DNA from: Chitinispirillales bacterium ANBcel5
Lineage (GTDB): Bacteria > Fibrobacterota > Chitinivibrionia > Chitinivibrionales > Chitinispirillaceae
Assembly (NCBI GenBank): GCA_029688955.1
Contig: JARUKZ010000002.1
Coordinates: forward strand, 62,001-126,000
DNA length: 64,000 bases
Direction of reading: 5' to 3'
The notes under the pieces are model-generated. The model made no database searches, was not told where the DNA came from, and saw only the letters and a list, made by a program, of their open reading frames with translations. Shown here one piece after another: positions 41,434 to 49,765 of this stretch (position 1 is its first letter; the number at the start of each line of letters is the position of its first letter). The position numbers and the translations under genes were made by a program.

Positions 41434-41461
41434 TTGTAAAACAGGTACAACAACCTATATT
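41434..41461 (+). promoter_or_regulatory. Putative promoter of the PL14-like gene
   Basis: TTGTAA (41434-41439) and TATATT (41456-41461) are 16 bases apart, about 48 bases before the TTG start at 41509. It was found by eye only. Confidence 0.45.
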
Positions 41462-41508
41462 ATTATAGTACAGGCAATAATCTTAGTTTTTTTCCGGAGA
41501 ATGTTATT

Positions 41509-42642
41509 TTGATTAAACTCACAGTCCTGCTCTCGGCGCTTCTGAGCACACATCTCTTTGCACAGCCATTTAAAACGATAACATTTGACGATGAGCCTTT
41601 GGGGATTTATACAACAGAGCAGATGAAAGCAGCCTGGAACAGTCCTACCTGGAGTAACGGTGTTGATGAAGGGCGCTGCCATATCGTTAACGACCCATTA
41701 TCTGAAAGGGAAAAGGTACTTAGGGTAACGTATCCGGCTGATGGAGTTGGCCCCCGTGAAGGCGGCGCTCAGTGGCAAATGTATTTCGATGACAGCTATG
41801 ATACGGTATACGTCAGTTATATGGTAATGATTTCAGAGGAGTTCGACCCTGTGCGGGGCGGAAAATTACCCGGTCTGGCCGGTGGGACTTCACCCACAGG
41901 CGGAGATATTCCAGATGGTACCGACGGCTTCTCGGCGCGAATAATGTGGAGAGACAGATCTACTGCAGACGGAAACCAGGCTGCACTTACCCAGTACATG
42001 TATCATATGGAGTCTACCAATACCTGGGGTGAAGATTTCTTCTGGTCCTATCCCAACCCAACCTGGTCCAGTACCCGAAGATATTTAAGACCAGCTACAT
42101 GGCATACCCTCAAAACACGGGTGATTATGAATACCCCGGGTGAAGCCGATGGTAGAGTTACTTCGTGGCTCGATGGTGATCTGGCTCTTGATTCAACTGT
42201 TATGCTCAGATCCCATGAAGGCACGTTTGGAGTTGATCTTTTCTATTTCAGTACTTTTTATGGTGGGGGTGACCAGTCCTGGGCCCCTTCAAAGGATGAA
42301 TACATATTTTTTGATAATTTTATCTTTTCAACAGAAGACATTATCCCGCAATCCTCTACTAGCGAGAACAGAAGTAATATTCAGAGAAAAGAAAACAGTT
42401 TTAGGGTGGTTGGACCAAACTCAAGTGTTTCCCTTCATTTAGAGAAAATGCCTGTAAATGGTAATGCAGTACTAAAGATCTTCTCTCTAAACGGTGCATT
42501 AATCGAAAAACACAGTGTTGGTAGTAATAACACCTCAGTTTTGTCGCTCTCAAACCAACACTACAGATCCGGACTTTACTATGCGGTTCTTTATCATGAA
42601 AATGGCATTATATCAGCCCAAAAACTGCCTCTGGTAAAATAA
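41509..42642 (+). CDS. Secreted polysaccharide lyase family 14-like protein with C-terminal sorting-type domain
   Basis: 377 aa. A signal peptide (MIKLTVLLSALLSTHLFA) precedes the mature protein. Residues ~22-275 resemble PL14-type beta-jellyroll enzymes, which cleave uronic-acid polymers; the key stretch is RGGKLPGLAGG (116-126), with FSARIMWR (141-148) and YMYHMES following. The substrate cannot be told. After a polar linker (280-296), residues ~298-377 form a beta-rich domain (VLKIFSLNGALIE, RSGLYYAVLY) like the C-terminal signal of type IX secretion. The start is TTG at 41509 with GGAGA about ten bases upstream; the ATG at 41500 runs into a stop. It is convergent with malQ. Confidence 0.8.
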   Translation: MIKLTVLLSALLSTHLFAQPFKTITFDDEPLGIYTTEQMKAAWNSPTWSNGVDEGRCHIVNDPLSEREKVLRVTYPADGVGPREGGAQWQMYFDDSYDTVYVSYMVMISEEFDPVRGGKLPGLAGGTSPTGGDIPDGTDGFSARIMWRDRSTADGNQAALTQYMYHMESTNTWGEDFFWSYPNPTWSSTRRYLRPATWHTLKTRVIMNTPGEADGRVTSWLDGDLALDSTVMLRSHEGTFGVDLFYFSTFYGGGDQSWAPSKDEYIFFDNFIFSTEDIIPQSSTSENRSNIQRKENSFRVVGPNSSVSLHLEKMPVNGNAVLKIFSLNGALIEKHSVGSNNTSVLSLSNQHYRSGLYYAVLYHENGIISAQKLPLVK

Positions 42643-42656
42643 CTGGATACTATTAT

Positions 42657-44141
42657 TTAGAGGCAGTGCCCCGAGTTACCCGCTCTTCCGTAGATGAGAG
42701 TATAGTCATAGATTCGCTTTAGCATACTCTCTTCCACCATATTTTTTGTAAACCTCCAGCTCCAATTTCCACTTTGAGTGCCTGGAGTATTCATGCGGTG
42801 AGCAGAATCGAGCATAAGAACATCCTGAAAAGGTACGATACAAAGCTCCGAAGGCGAAGCAAAGGCACACCGCAAAAAACTCTTAAGAAAGCTTTTGTTT
42901 GTGCACCCAAGATAATCACGAACTCTCTTTTTATCTATGGAGGGGAGATTTATATACCATCCAAGTGAAGTATCGTTATCATGAGTTCCGGTATAGGTAA
43001 CACTATCAAAACAAACGTTATAGGGAAGATAAGGGTTAAGCGGGTTACCATCAAATGCAAACTGTAGAATTTTCATTCCCGGAGCCCCTATTTGTTCACG
43101 CAAGGCGAGTACTTCAGGAGTTATGTCTCCCAAATCTTCAGCGATGAAGGGCAAATCACCAAGCTGCTCTTTCATACACTCAAAAAAGTGGATACCAGGT
43201 CCCTTTTCCCACACACCATTTATAGCGGTTTGGCTCTGTACCGGAATAGCCCAATATGACTCAAATGCTCTGAAATGATCCAGTCTAATGAGATCAACCC
43301 ATTGCAGCATTTTCCCTAAACGCTTTGCCCACCAGGAATAGTTGTTATTTTTCATTACATCCCATTTGTATAAAGGATTGCCCCAGAGCTGCCCTGTTTC
43401 GCTGAAATAATCCGGCGGGACACCGGCAACCCTTAACAGACCACCGTCTTTACCAATTTCAAATAGTTCTGGTTGTGACCAGGTATCTGAGCTATCATAA
43501 GCAGTATAGTACGGTATATCTCCAACTATTCTTACTCTTTTTTCATTAGCATACGCTTTTAAACTAAGCCACTGGTTATTAAATACAAACTGCAGAAATT
43601 TATAATACCTTATCTGCTCAGAACATTCTTGAGCAACGTTCTCCAAAGCGTCTTTGTCTCTTAACCTGTATTTCTCATTCCACTGCCACCAGGGTTTTCC
43701 ATCATGATTATCTTTTATCACCCTGAACAAAGCATAATCGTGTAGCCACCAGTGCTGCTCCTGACAAAAAACAGAGAACTCAGGGACGTCTGAGAAATTT
43801 TGAAATGCTATTCTGAATAGCTTTTCCTTTTCTTTTATAACTGTTCCAAAATCTACCTTTTCTTCGGAAAGTTTTGGAAAAGAGGAAAGATCAGAATCAG
43901 AAAGCAGGTTTTGCTCTTTTAGCAGATCAGGAGATAACAACAAGGTATTTCCGGCAAATGAACAGAGCGTCTGATAAGGTGAATCACCAAAGCCAGTTGG
44001 TCCAAGTGGACATATTTGCCAAAAACTTTGATAGTTATTTTTAAGAAGATCAATCCACCAGCGTGCATCAGCTCCCAAATCGCCGATACCATAAGGAGAA
44101 GGTAGTGATGTAGGATGTAAGAAAATACCTGAAGCTCTCAT
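42657..44141 (-). CDS. malQ: 4-alpha-glucanotransferase (amylomaltase, GH77)
   Basis: 494 aa. It moves alpha-1,4-glucan segments between maltodextrins or to glucose, in the cytoplasm. GH77 signatures are SGIFLHPTSLPSPYGIGDLG at the N terminus, VGDIPYYTAYDSSD, the nucleophile Asp in LIRLDHFRAF, the acid/base Glu in FIAEDLGDITPEV and the third Asp in GTHDNDTSLGW. The length is that of the short, plant/Thermus-like class. The ATG has GGGAT upstream. It stands alone, convergent with the PL14-like gene. Confidence 0.96.
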   Translation of the reverse strand: MRASGIFLHPTSLPSPYGIGDLGADARWWIDLLKNNYQSFWQICPLGPTGFGDSPYQTLCSFAGNTLLLSPDLLKEQNLLSDSDLSSFPKLSEEKVDFGTVIKEKEKLFRIAFQNFSDVPEFSVFCQEQHWWLHDYALFRVIKDNHDGKPWWQWNEKYRLRDKDALENVAQECSEQIRYYKFLQFVFNNQWLSLKAYANEKRVRIVGDIPYYTAYDSSDTWSQPELFEIGKDGGLLRVAGVPPDYFSETGQLWGNPLYKWDVMKNNNYSWWAKRLGKMLQWVDLIRLDHFRAFESYWAIPVQSQTAINGVWEKGPGIHFFECMKEQLGDLPFIAEDLGDITPEVLALREQIGAPGMKILQFAFDGNPLNPYLPYNVCFDSVTYTGTHDNDTSLGWYINLPSIDKKRVRDYLGCTNKSFLKSFLRCAFASPSELCIVPFQDVLMLDSAHRMNTPGTQSGNWSWRFTKNMVEESMLKRIYDYTLIYGRAGNSGHCL

Positions 44142-44208
44142 TTTAAAATCCCGGTTATTTTAAAGTACGATGACATAGAATTGTAACACCTGGGCCAAGT
44201 TATTACAA

Positions 44209-44643
44209 TCATATACAAAAATTGTGACAATCAGTGCTATTTTTCTGATCAAGAAGGCTCTGCAAAGTCATATCACTAAGAATCGCTTTCCATGAATCTG
44301 ATAATTTTTTCCATACAGTTCTTGTAATACATTCCTGAGAATTAATACACTTTTCTGGTAAATCAACGCATTCAACAAGCTGAAGTGGCCCTTCTAAAGC
44401 GATAAATATTTCAAGCAAAGTGATCTCTTCCGGTGGACGAGACAGTACATACCCCCCTTTTATGCCCCTTGTAGTCTCAATGAGCCCACTACTTTTAAGC
44501 ATAATAAGAATATTTTCAAGATACGAGTCAGAAAGTTTTTGGCGCTTCACGATCTCTTTTCTCTTACATGGCACACTACCATATAGTTCAGCAATCTGAA
44601 GGACTGCCCTAAACCCGTAACGGCACTTTGTTGAAATTTTCAT
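44209..44643 (-). CDS. Rrf2-family transcriptional regulator, IscR-like cysteines
   Basis: 144 aa. The winged helix-turn-helix start MKISTKCRYGFRAVLQIA is typical of Rrf2 proteins. Recognition-helix residues follow in KLSDSYLENILIMLKSSGLIE, and the wing has RGIKGGYVLSRP. Cys92, Cys99 and Cys105 match the spacing of the iron-sulfur cysteines of IscR, so it probably senses Fe-S status, redox or nitric oxide. No isc or suf genes are near. It is divergent from the PII-antiporter operon and might control it; this is inference only. AGGGG lies eight bases before the ATG. Confidence 0.85.
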   Translation of the reverse strand: MKISTKCRYGFRAVLQIAELYGSVPCKRKEIVKRQKLSDSYLENILIMLKSSGLIETTRGIKGGYVLSRPPEEITLLEIFIALEGPLQLVECVDLPEKCINSQECITRTVWKKLSDSWKAILSDMTLQSLLDQKNSTDCHNFCI

Positions 44644-44874
44644 AAACTAGGCCCCTGATTTAAAGGTAAATTGAAACTCCTTTCTGCACAATTTAAAAAA
44701 TAATAGATTCTCAGTGTCTTCATTTCACTTATTCTAAAAATGGTTTAATTTATATCAGCTATTTAGATCAAAATTTAGTGTTTCTGTTTTAGTATGCCAG
44801 GTTGATCGAAATTATTTTATAGCCAAAACTGGGTAGATTAAACACAAATTTTAAATAAAAGCAAAAGGGTATCG

Positions 44875-45213
44875 ATGAAGTTACTGGTTTTTGTGCTAAA
44901 CCGGGAAGACCTGCTTGATGAGGTTTTGTCAGCGTATGTTGAAGCTGGGATTGATGGAGCAACTATTTTGGATTCAGAAGGTATGGGGCATTTTCTTACC
45001 TATGAAGTACCTCTTTTTGCAGATTTTAAAAAATTTATGAAAGGAAACAAACCCTATAATAAAACGATTTTTTCTGTTGTCAAAAATGTAGAAGCGATCC
45101 AGAAACTCGAAATACTGATAGAGCAGATTTGCGGGGATCTTTCGAACCCGGGTACAGGAATTATGTTTACAGTTCCAATAGACTTTTGCAAGGGGCTATT
45201 TGAAAAGGAGTAA
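44875..45213 (+). CDS. PII-like regulatory protein
   Basis: 112 aa. The fold pattern is that of GlnB/GlnK: MKLLVFVLNREDLLDEVLSA, then GATILDSEGMG, and a final PGTGIMFTVPID, which resembles the PII nucleotide-binding end. The classical T-loop with its uridylylation Tyr is not seen, so it is a PII-like rather than a true PII protein. Such proteins often sense adenine nucleotides or ions and control a neighbouring transporter. It heads the antiporter operon, four bases before the EIIA-like gene. Confidence 0.78.
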   Translation: MKLLVFVLNREDLLDEVLSAYVEAGIDGATILDSEGMGHFLTYEVPLFADFKKFMKGNKPYNKTIFSVVKNVEAIQKLEILIEQICGDLSNPGTGIMFTVPIDFCKGLFEKE

Positions 45214-45217
45214 GAGG

Positions 45218-45679
45218 GTGCAAATAATTTCAGATTTACTTGATGAAAATTGCGTAATTATGGATATAAAGGCTAAGCGAAAAGCCCATGTTATACGGGA
45301 GCTAATATCTACGCTGGAATCAGCCGAAAAGATTGAAAATTCAGAGTACTATGTTAATGAAGTATTGGAAAGAGAGAAACTCTCTTCAACCGGCATTGGC
45401 CAGGGCATCGCATTACCCCATAAACTTCTTCCCAACATTGATCAAATCCACATAGTTTTTGGCAGAAAAAAGAAGGGGGTATCGTTTGGAGCAATTGATA
45501 ATAAGCCTGTTTACTTATTTTTCCTTATTCTCGGACCGGAAGGTATGCATTCAGAGCACCTTAAACTTTTAAGTAAACTATCACGACTTCTTCATGACCA
45601 AACCCTTATTGATAGCCTAATGGATGCTACTACCCCTACAGAAGTTATAAATGTAATAAAACTAAAAGAAAGTAGTTAA
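45218..45679 (+). CDS. PTS EIIA-type (PtsN/fructose family) domain protein
   Basis: 153 aa. The EIIA-Fru/Ntr domain spans nearly the full length, with the phosphorylatable His68 in GIGQGIALPHK. No EIIB or EIIC genes accompany it, so a regulatory role, as for PtsN, is more likely than sugar uptake. In other bacteria PtsN controls potassium transport. The start is GTG at 45218 with AAGGAG seven bases upstream; an in-frame TTG at 45200 lies within the previous gene. Its stop overlaps the start of the next gene by one base (TAATG). Confidence 0.85.
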   Translation: MQIISDLLDENCVIMDIKAKRKAHVIRELISTLESAEKIENSEYYVNEVLEREKLSSTGIGQGIALPHKLLPNIDQIHIVFGRKKKGVSFGAIDNKPVYLFFLILGPEGMHSEHLKLLSKLSRLLHDQTLIDSLMDATTPTEVINVIKLKESS

Positions 45680-46191
45680 TGAATACCTATTCCAAGTGGA
45701 AAATTGTACGTATCATCTTGACCTCTATTAACTTGTTTATTGGGTGGCTACTCTTTAGCGGCTCACTTGAATTAGAAATGGTTTTTACTGGAATCATTCT
45801 TTCGGTGCTGGTTTCATATCTGACTTACGACATTTTCATCCATGATACAGAAGCGGCAAAACGTTCATTACTACCAAAGGTACATTTATTCTTCATATTT
45901 TTACTTATTGTATTATTTAAAATGTATGTTGCAAGTTTCAAGGTAACGTATAATGTTTTACGGGGAAGAATAAACCCCCGTATCGTGCACTTCAGGACTA
46001 AATTAAAGGCTGATTTATCCAGAGTTATTCTAACCAATGCTATAACTGTCACACCTGGAACAATAACACTCAATCTTGATGATGACCATCTGATTGTACA
46101 CTGGCTGGATGCTAAAACTACCCACTCAAAATACAGTGGAGAGTTAATCAAGGGGACTTTTGAACGGCTACTAAAAAGGATTTGGATATGA
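45679..46191 (+). CDS. mnhE: Mrp/Mbh-type Na+/H+ antiporter subunit E (MbhA-like)
   Basis: 170 aa with two to three N-terminal membrane helices and a soluble tail. Family motifs are FIGWLLFSGSLELEMVFTGI and the C-terminal AITVTPGTITLNLDDDHLIVHW. It is the first of eight subunits in the operon, overlapping the EIIA-like gene by one base and subunit F by four. Confidence 0.9.
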   Translation: MNTYSKWKIVRIILTSINLFIGWLLFSGSLELEMVFTGIILSVLVSYLTYDIFIHDTEAAKRSLLPKVHLFFIFLLIVLFKMYVASFKVTYNVLRGRINPRIVHFRTKLKADLSRVILTNAITVTPGTITLNLDDDHLIVHWLDAKTTHSKYSGELIKGTFERLLKRIWI

Positions 46192-46469
46192 CCATCTTTT
46201 CTTTTGACCTGGTAGTCTACTTTCTTCTTGCAACTATTGTGATCAGTATGATAAGAGTGGTAATAGGACCAACTATTGCCGACCGTTTGGTTGGTCTAAA
46301 CCTTATTTCTGCCCAGGTACTGGCTATTTTTGCCCTCCTGGCGGTTAAAGAAGACCTTTCAGTATATCTTGATGTAGCTTTAGTTTACGACATTTTTGGT
46401 TTTGTGGGAATTCTTGCTATTACAAAATATACTACCCATAATAAGGAAAAAAACAATGATTTGGATTGA
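46188..46469 (+). CDS. mnhF: Antiporter subunit F (MbhB-like)
   Basis: 93 aa with three membrane helices; IRVVIGPTIADRLVGLNLISAQ is the family signature. The start is the ATG at 46188 overlapping the subunit E stop (ATGA), with AAGGA seven bases upstream; an in-frame TTG at 46182 is less likely. Confidence 0.9.
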   Translation: MTIFSFDLVVYFLLATIVISMIRVVIGPTIADRLVGLNLISAQVLAIFALLAVKEDLSVYLDVALVYDIFGFVGILAITKYTTHNKEKNNDLD

Positions 46470-46773
46470 ACAATTCTTTATTTTGCTCGGGATACTTTTC
46501 GCCGTGATGGGCAATATAGGAGTATTAATATTTCCAGATGTTTATACCAGGTTACAAGCATCCTCAACTTGCAGTACGACTTCTGTTTTCTCCTTTTTTA
46601 TTGCAGCTATACTCCAATCAGGCCTAACGGTGATCAGCGGTAAAATTTTTGTACTCATGATCTTCTTCTTGATTTCAAGCCCGGTAAGTGCCCACATTAT
46701 TGGCAGATATGCCTGGAATAAGGGGATAGAACCCTGGAGGCATAGAAGTGTCAGAAAAGGCAAAGGAAAATAA
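46456..46773 (+). CDS. mnhG: Antiporter subunit G (MbhC-like)
   Basis: 105 aa with three helices. The motif FPDVYTRLQASSTCSTTSV is typical of MnhG. The start at 46456 (MIWIEQFF) has AAGGA eight bases upstream and overlaps subunit F by 14 bp; frames from 46396 are within mnhF. Confidence 0.9.
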   Translation: MIWIEQFFILLGILFAVMGNIGVLIFPDVYTRLQASSTCSTTSVFSFFIAAILQSGLTVISGKIFVLMIFFLISSPVSAHIIGRYAWNKGIEPWRHRSVRKGKGK

Positions 46774-46776
46774 AAT

Positions 46777-47016
46777 ATGTCAATTGCAGCAATTCTTATT
46801 CTCCTGCATGTAGCAGTGGCTGCAATGGCTCTGCAATCAAGAGACCTTATAGGTACAGTAGTACATATGGCTGTTTTCAGCCTGCTCAGTTCACTGCTCT
46901 TTTTCTATCTTCACGCCCCTGATGTGGCTCTTACAGAAGCTGCGGTAGGAGCAGGTGTTTCTACTTTTATCTATATATGGGTTATTCGAAAAACTGTCAG
47001 GAGAGATGACTCATGA
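46777..47016 (+). CDS. Antiporter DUF4040 subunit (MbhD-like, split MrpA fragment)
   Basis: 79 aa, three helices, with DLIGTVVHMAVFSLLSSLLF and HAPDVALTEAAVGAGVST. In standard Mrp systems this sequence lies inside the long MrpA; here it is a separate gene, as in archaeal Mbh. Its stop overlaps the next start by four bases (ATGA). Confidence 0.88.
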   Translation: MSIAAILILLHVAVAAMALQSRDLIGTVVHMAVFSLLSSLLFFYLHAPDVALTEAAVGAGVSTFIYIWVIRKTVRRDDS

Positions 47017-47288
47017 AAAATAAATGGTTGACTGAGTGTGTATATTTGTTACTTGTTGCTGCCACCGGTTACGTGTTTTTTAAAGTCATAGATGCAAAAC
47101 AAGCTGCAATCCCACACGCAAGAGATTACATATTGCAACATGGTACCGAGCAAACAGGGGCAATAAATCTTGTAACCTCTATATATCTGGGCTACAGAGC
47201 TTTTGATACTTTGGGAGAGACGATTGTACTGTTTATTGCTGTGAGTGGAACCATTCTTTATCTTACGAGAAATAATGAGAAAAACTGA
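47013..47288 (+). CDS. Antiporter MbhE-like subunit (split MrpA C-terminal fragment)
   Basis: 91 aa with two membrane helices. The motif INLVTSIYLGYRAFDTLGETIVL is that of MbhE and the MrpA C terminus. It overlaps mnhB by 14 bp. Confidence 0.88.
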   Translation: MKNKWLTECVYLLLVAATGYVFFKVIDAKQAAIPHARDYILQHGTEQTGAINLVTSIYLGYRAFDTLGETIVLFIAVSGTILYLTRNNEKN

Positions 47289-47688
47289 TATACTTGATGT
47301 AATATCGCGCAAACTTGCACCATTTATTTTAATGTTTGGCTTCTATGTAGTTACCCACGGCCATCTTTCTCCCGGTGGTGGCTTTCAGGGGGGAGTGGTG
47401 CTTGCTTCAGCTGTTGTGCTGCTTTTTCTCTGTCACGATCCAGATGAAATAATGAAGCTTTTTCCCAAAAAGGCATTTCTCTTTATCGAAACAGGTGCTC
47501 TTTTTGCATTCCTCATGACCGGTTTAACCGGGATGCTTATGGAAGGTAATTTTCTTGCTCTTTTCAACTTTCTGCAATTTTCGGAAAATCAAACAGCAGG
47601 ATTTCTTTTTCTGTTAAACATTATTATAGGGTTGAAGGTTGGCGCAGGAATCAGCTTGGTCTGTTACTACTTCTTTAGGAAAGACTAA
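47275..47688 (+). CDS. mnhB: Antiporter subunit B (MbhF-like)
   Basis: 137 aa with four helices. THGHLSPGGGFQGG (27-40) is the MnhB hallmark. The start at 47275 (MRKTDILDVIS) matches the family; an upstream in-frame start at 47245 is within the previous gene. Confidence 0.92.
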   Translation: MRKTDILDVISRKLAPFILMFGFYVVTHGHLSPGGGFQGGVVLASAVVLLFLCHDPDEIMKLFPKKAFLFIETGALFAFLMTGLTGMLMEGNFLALFNFLQFSENQTAGFLFLLNIIIGLKVGAGISLVCYYFFRKD

Positions 47689-48032
47689 TGATAATAAATA
47701 TTCTAATCACTACCTTGTTTATGCTGGGATTCTGGGGACTACTCAGTAAGAAAAATATTTTAAAAAAATTGATTGCCCTAAATATACTAAACAATGCTGT
47801 AATTATCCTTTTTATTAAAACCAGCTCCCGTTCAGGAATATCGGCTCCCATTCTCGTTAAAGGCACAGACACTATAACAGACCCTCTACCTCAGGCGCTT
47901 ATGCTTACCGCTATTGTTATTGGAATGAGCATTACCGCATTTGGCGTTTGCCTCATTTACCGAATATATCAAAAATATGGAACACTTAACTTAGAAGTAA
48001 TAGAACGGGAACACATTGCTGAACACAAATAA
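47688..48032 (+). CDS. mnhC: Antiporter subunit C (MbhG-like, NuoK homologue)
   Basis: 114 aa with three helices, related to NuoK. The motif DPLPQALMLTAIVIGMSITAF is typical. It overlaps mnhB by one base and mnhD by 17. Confidence 0.92.
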   Translation: MIINILITTLFMLGFWGLLSKKNILKKLIALNILNNAVIILFIKTSSRSGISAPILVKGTDTITDPLPQALMLTAIVIGMSITAFGVCLIYRIYQKYGTLNLEVIEREHIAEHK

Positions 48033-49653
48033 CCTGATACTATCTCTGGTAATCATTCCACTGCTTGGGGCCTCTGTATGCTCATTGGGAAAAATTCTTT
48101 CCAATCAATTCATTTCCAAAGCAAGTGTAATTATTACGCTTTTACTCTCATTTACTACCGTTGTTTTAAGCTACAGAACTTTTACTACAGTCCGGGAGGT
48201 CACGTTCATTGCAGGGGGGTGGCAACCTGTAGCAGGAATACTAATGGGCTTTGATATGCTCTCCTGGACAGCTTCTCTGTTAGTACTTATAATCTGTACG
48301 TGCGGAATCATATTTGCAATGATTGAAGACACTTATTCCCCAATGTTTTATTTTACATTTCTCATTATGCTTGCAGGTATGCAGGGGGTTTTGATTACCC
48401 GTGATTTTTTTAACCTTTTTGTTTTCTTCGAAATACTTGCAATATGTTCTTATATTCTTATCGCCTATTTTCAAAAAAGCCATTCGGTTTTAGCCAGTTT
48501 TAAATATCTTATTATTGGCTCAGCAGCAATGGTTTTTTACCTTATTGGTGTTTTTATTATCTATCAAAACACTGGCTCTGTTGCGTTTAGTGCGATAAAT
48601 GATCTCAATCCCCAACAAATGTCTCCAACGCTTGCAGTTGCAATAATTGCGCTGGTTATTGGAATAGGGGTCCGTACAGCTTTTATACCTTTTCACACCT
48701 GGTTGCCTGAAGCTCACGCATATGCCCCCCACCCTGTTTCAGCTATTCTTAGTGGAGTGATGATTAAAGTTGCTTTTATCGCTTTGTGGAGAGTACTTGA
48801 CCTTTCACTTTCACCGGTTCTGCTGACAGTTTTTCTATTCACCGGCACTGTTACAGCACTGCTGGGGGCATGTTATGCACTGAGTGAGATCGATGCCAAA
48901 AAGATACTCGCATTTTCTTCAGTGTCACAGATGGGCTACCTGATAGCTGCTCTGGGAATCGGTAGCACAGTATCAAGAACCGCCGCTCTTTATCACGCTT
49001 TTAATCACGGTATTTTTAAGTGCCTACTTTTTCTTTCCGTGGGGACTATGATACTACTAACCGGCGAGAGAAACATCAAAAAACTGAGAGGTATAGCTAA
49101 ATCATTTCCACTTCTATCTATCTTTTATTTAACAGCAGCACTTTCAATTGCAGGAATTCCACCCTTTAGTGGATTTGTGAGTAAAAAGACGATACTAAAT
49201 GAAGCAAGTGGCTATAGCATGCATACACTCCTTTGGATCGCCAGTTTTGTCACTTTTGCAGCATACTTTAAACTATCACTTATTTTAACTGGTAAAAAAA
49301 CAAAATCAGTAGAAACCTCAGCAGTAAAACCGATAAGGTTTTTCTACCTTCCTATAGGTTTTTTAAGCCTTTTAACTCTGATAATGGGCCTCTTGCCTCA
49401 GTTTTGGCTTAACTTTTTCTCCTTTGCACAAGTTTCCTCTACTACCATTGAACCATATCCGGTATACACAACAGGTGCAATACTTGGGATTTTACCTGTA
49501 ATTGTTGCTGGTATCACGATTTTTCTTTTGTCTAAAACCAACACCGGCAACCTAATAACCAACAGAATTAGACGAATTGTTCCCAGCCTAAGTCGCGCAA
49601 CTGGCTATCTGCTTGCTGCATTTGTATTAGCAACAATCCTTTTGTGGAGATAA
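48016..49653 (+). CDS. mnhD: Antiporter subunit D (MbhH-like, NuoN/NuoM homologue)
   Basis: 545 aa with about 14 membrane helices. This is the proton- or sodium-conducting subunit, related to NuoL/M/N of complex I. Motifs are FVFFEILAICSYILIAY, HTWLPEAHAYAPHPVSAILSG and KKILAFSSVSQMGYL. The start is TTG at 48016 with GGGA five bases upstream. It is the only large antiporter-like subunit in the operon; there is no full MrpA. Confidence 0.93.
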   Translation: MLNTNNLILSLVIIPLLGASVCSLGKILSNQFISKASVIITLLLSFTTVVLSYRTFTTVREVTFIAGGWQPVAGILMGFDMLSWTASLLVLIICTCGIIFAMIEDTYSPMFYFTFLIMLAGMQGVLITRDFFNLFVFFEILAICSYILIAYFQKSHSVLASFKYLIIGSAAMVFYLIGVFIIYQNTGSVAFSAINDLNPQQMSPTLAVAIIALVIGIGVRTAFIPFHTWLPEAHAYAPHPVSAILSGVMIKVAFIALWRVLDLSLSPVLLTVFLFTGTVTALLGACYALSEIDAKKILAFSSVSQMGYLIAALGIGSTVSRTAALYHAFNHGIFKCLLFLSVGTMILLTGERNIKKLRGIAKSFPLLSIFYLTAALSIAGIPPFSGFVSKKTILNEASGYSMHTLLWIASFVTFAAYFKLSLILTGKKTKSVETSAVKPIRFFYLPIGFLSLLTLIMGLLPQFWLNFFSFAQVSSTTIEPYPVYTTGAILGILPVIVAGITIFLLSKTNTGNLITNRIRRIVPSLSRATGYLLAAFVLATILLWR

Positions 49654-49707
49654 AAAGGGTCTCAGTAAATACCCGGGGCTTTTTTCACAACACAACAGGC
49701 TTTATTT

Positions 49708-49738
49708 TTGATGTAATGAACTCAAAATCCATTATATA
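49708..49738 (+). promoter_or_regulatory. Possible promoter of the HAD phosphatase gene
   Basis: TTGATG (49708-49713) is followed by an AT-rich -10 region (TTATAT or TATATA) at 18-19 bases. Spacing is slightly long and the call is weak. Confidence 0.35.
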
Positions 49739-49765
49739 TAGAAGGAAATAGGGAGGTTACTTAAT

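Noticed and set aside
49650-49690. Possible terminator after mnhD
   Set aside because: GGGT/ACCC pairing is only four base pairs and the T run is separated from it, so I do not list it as a feature.
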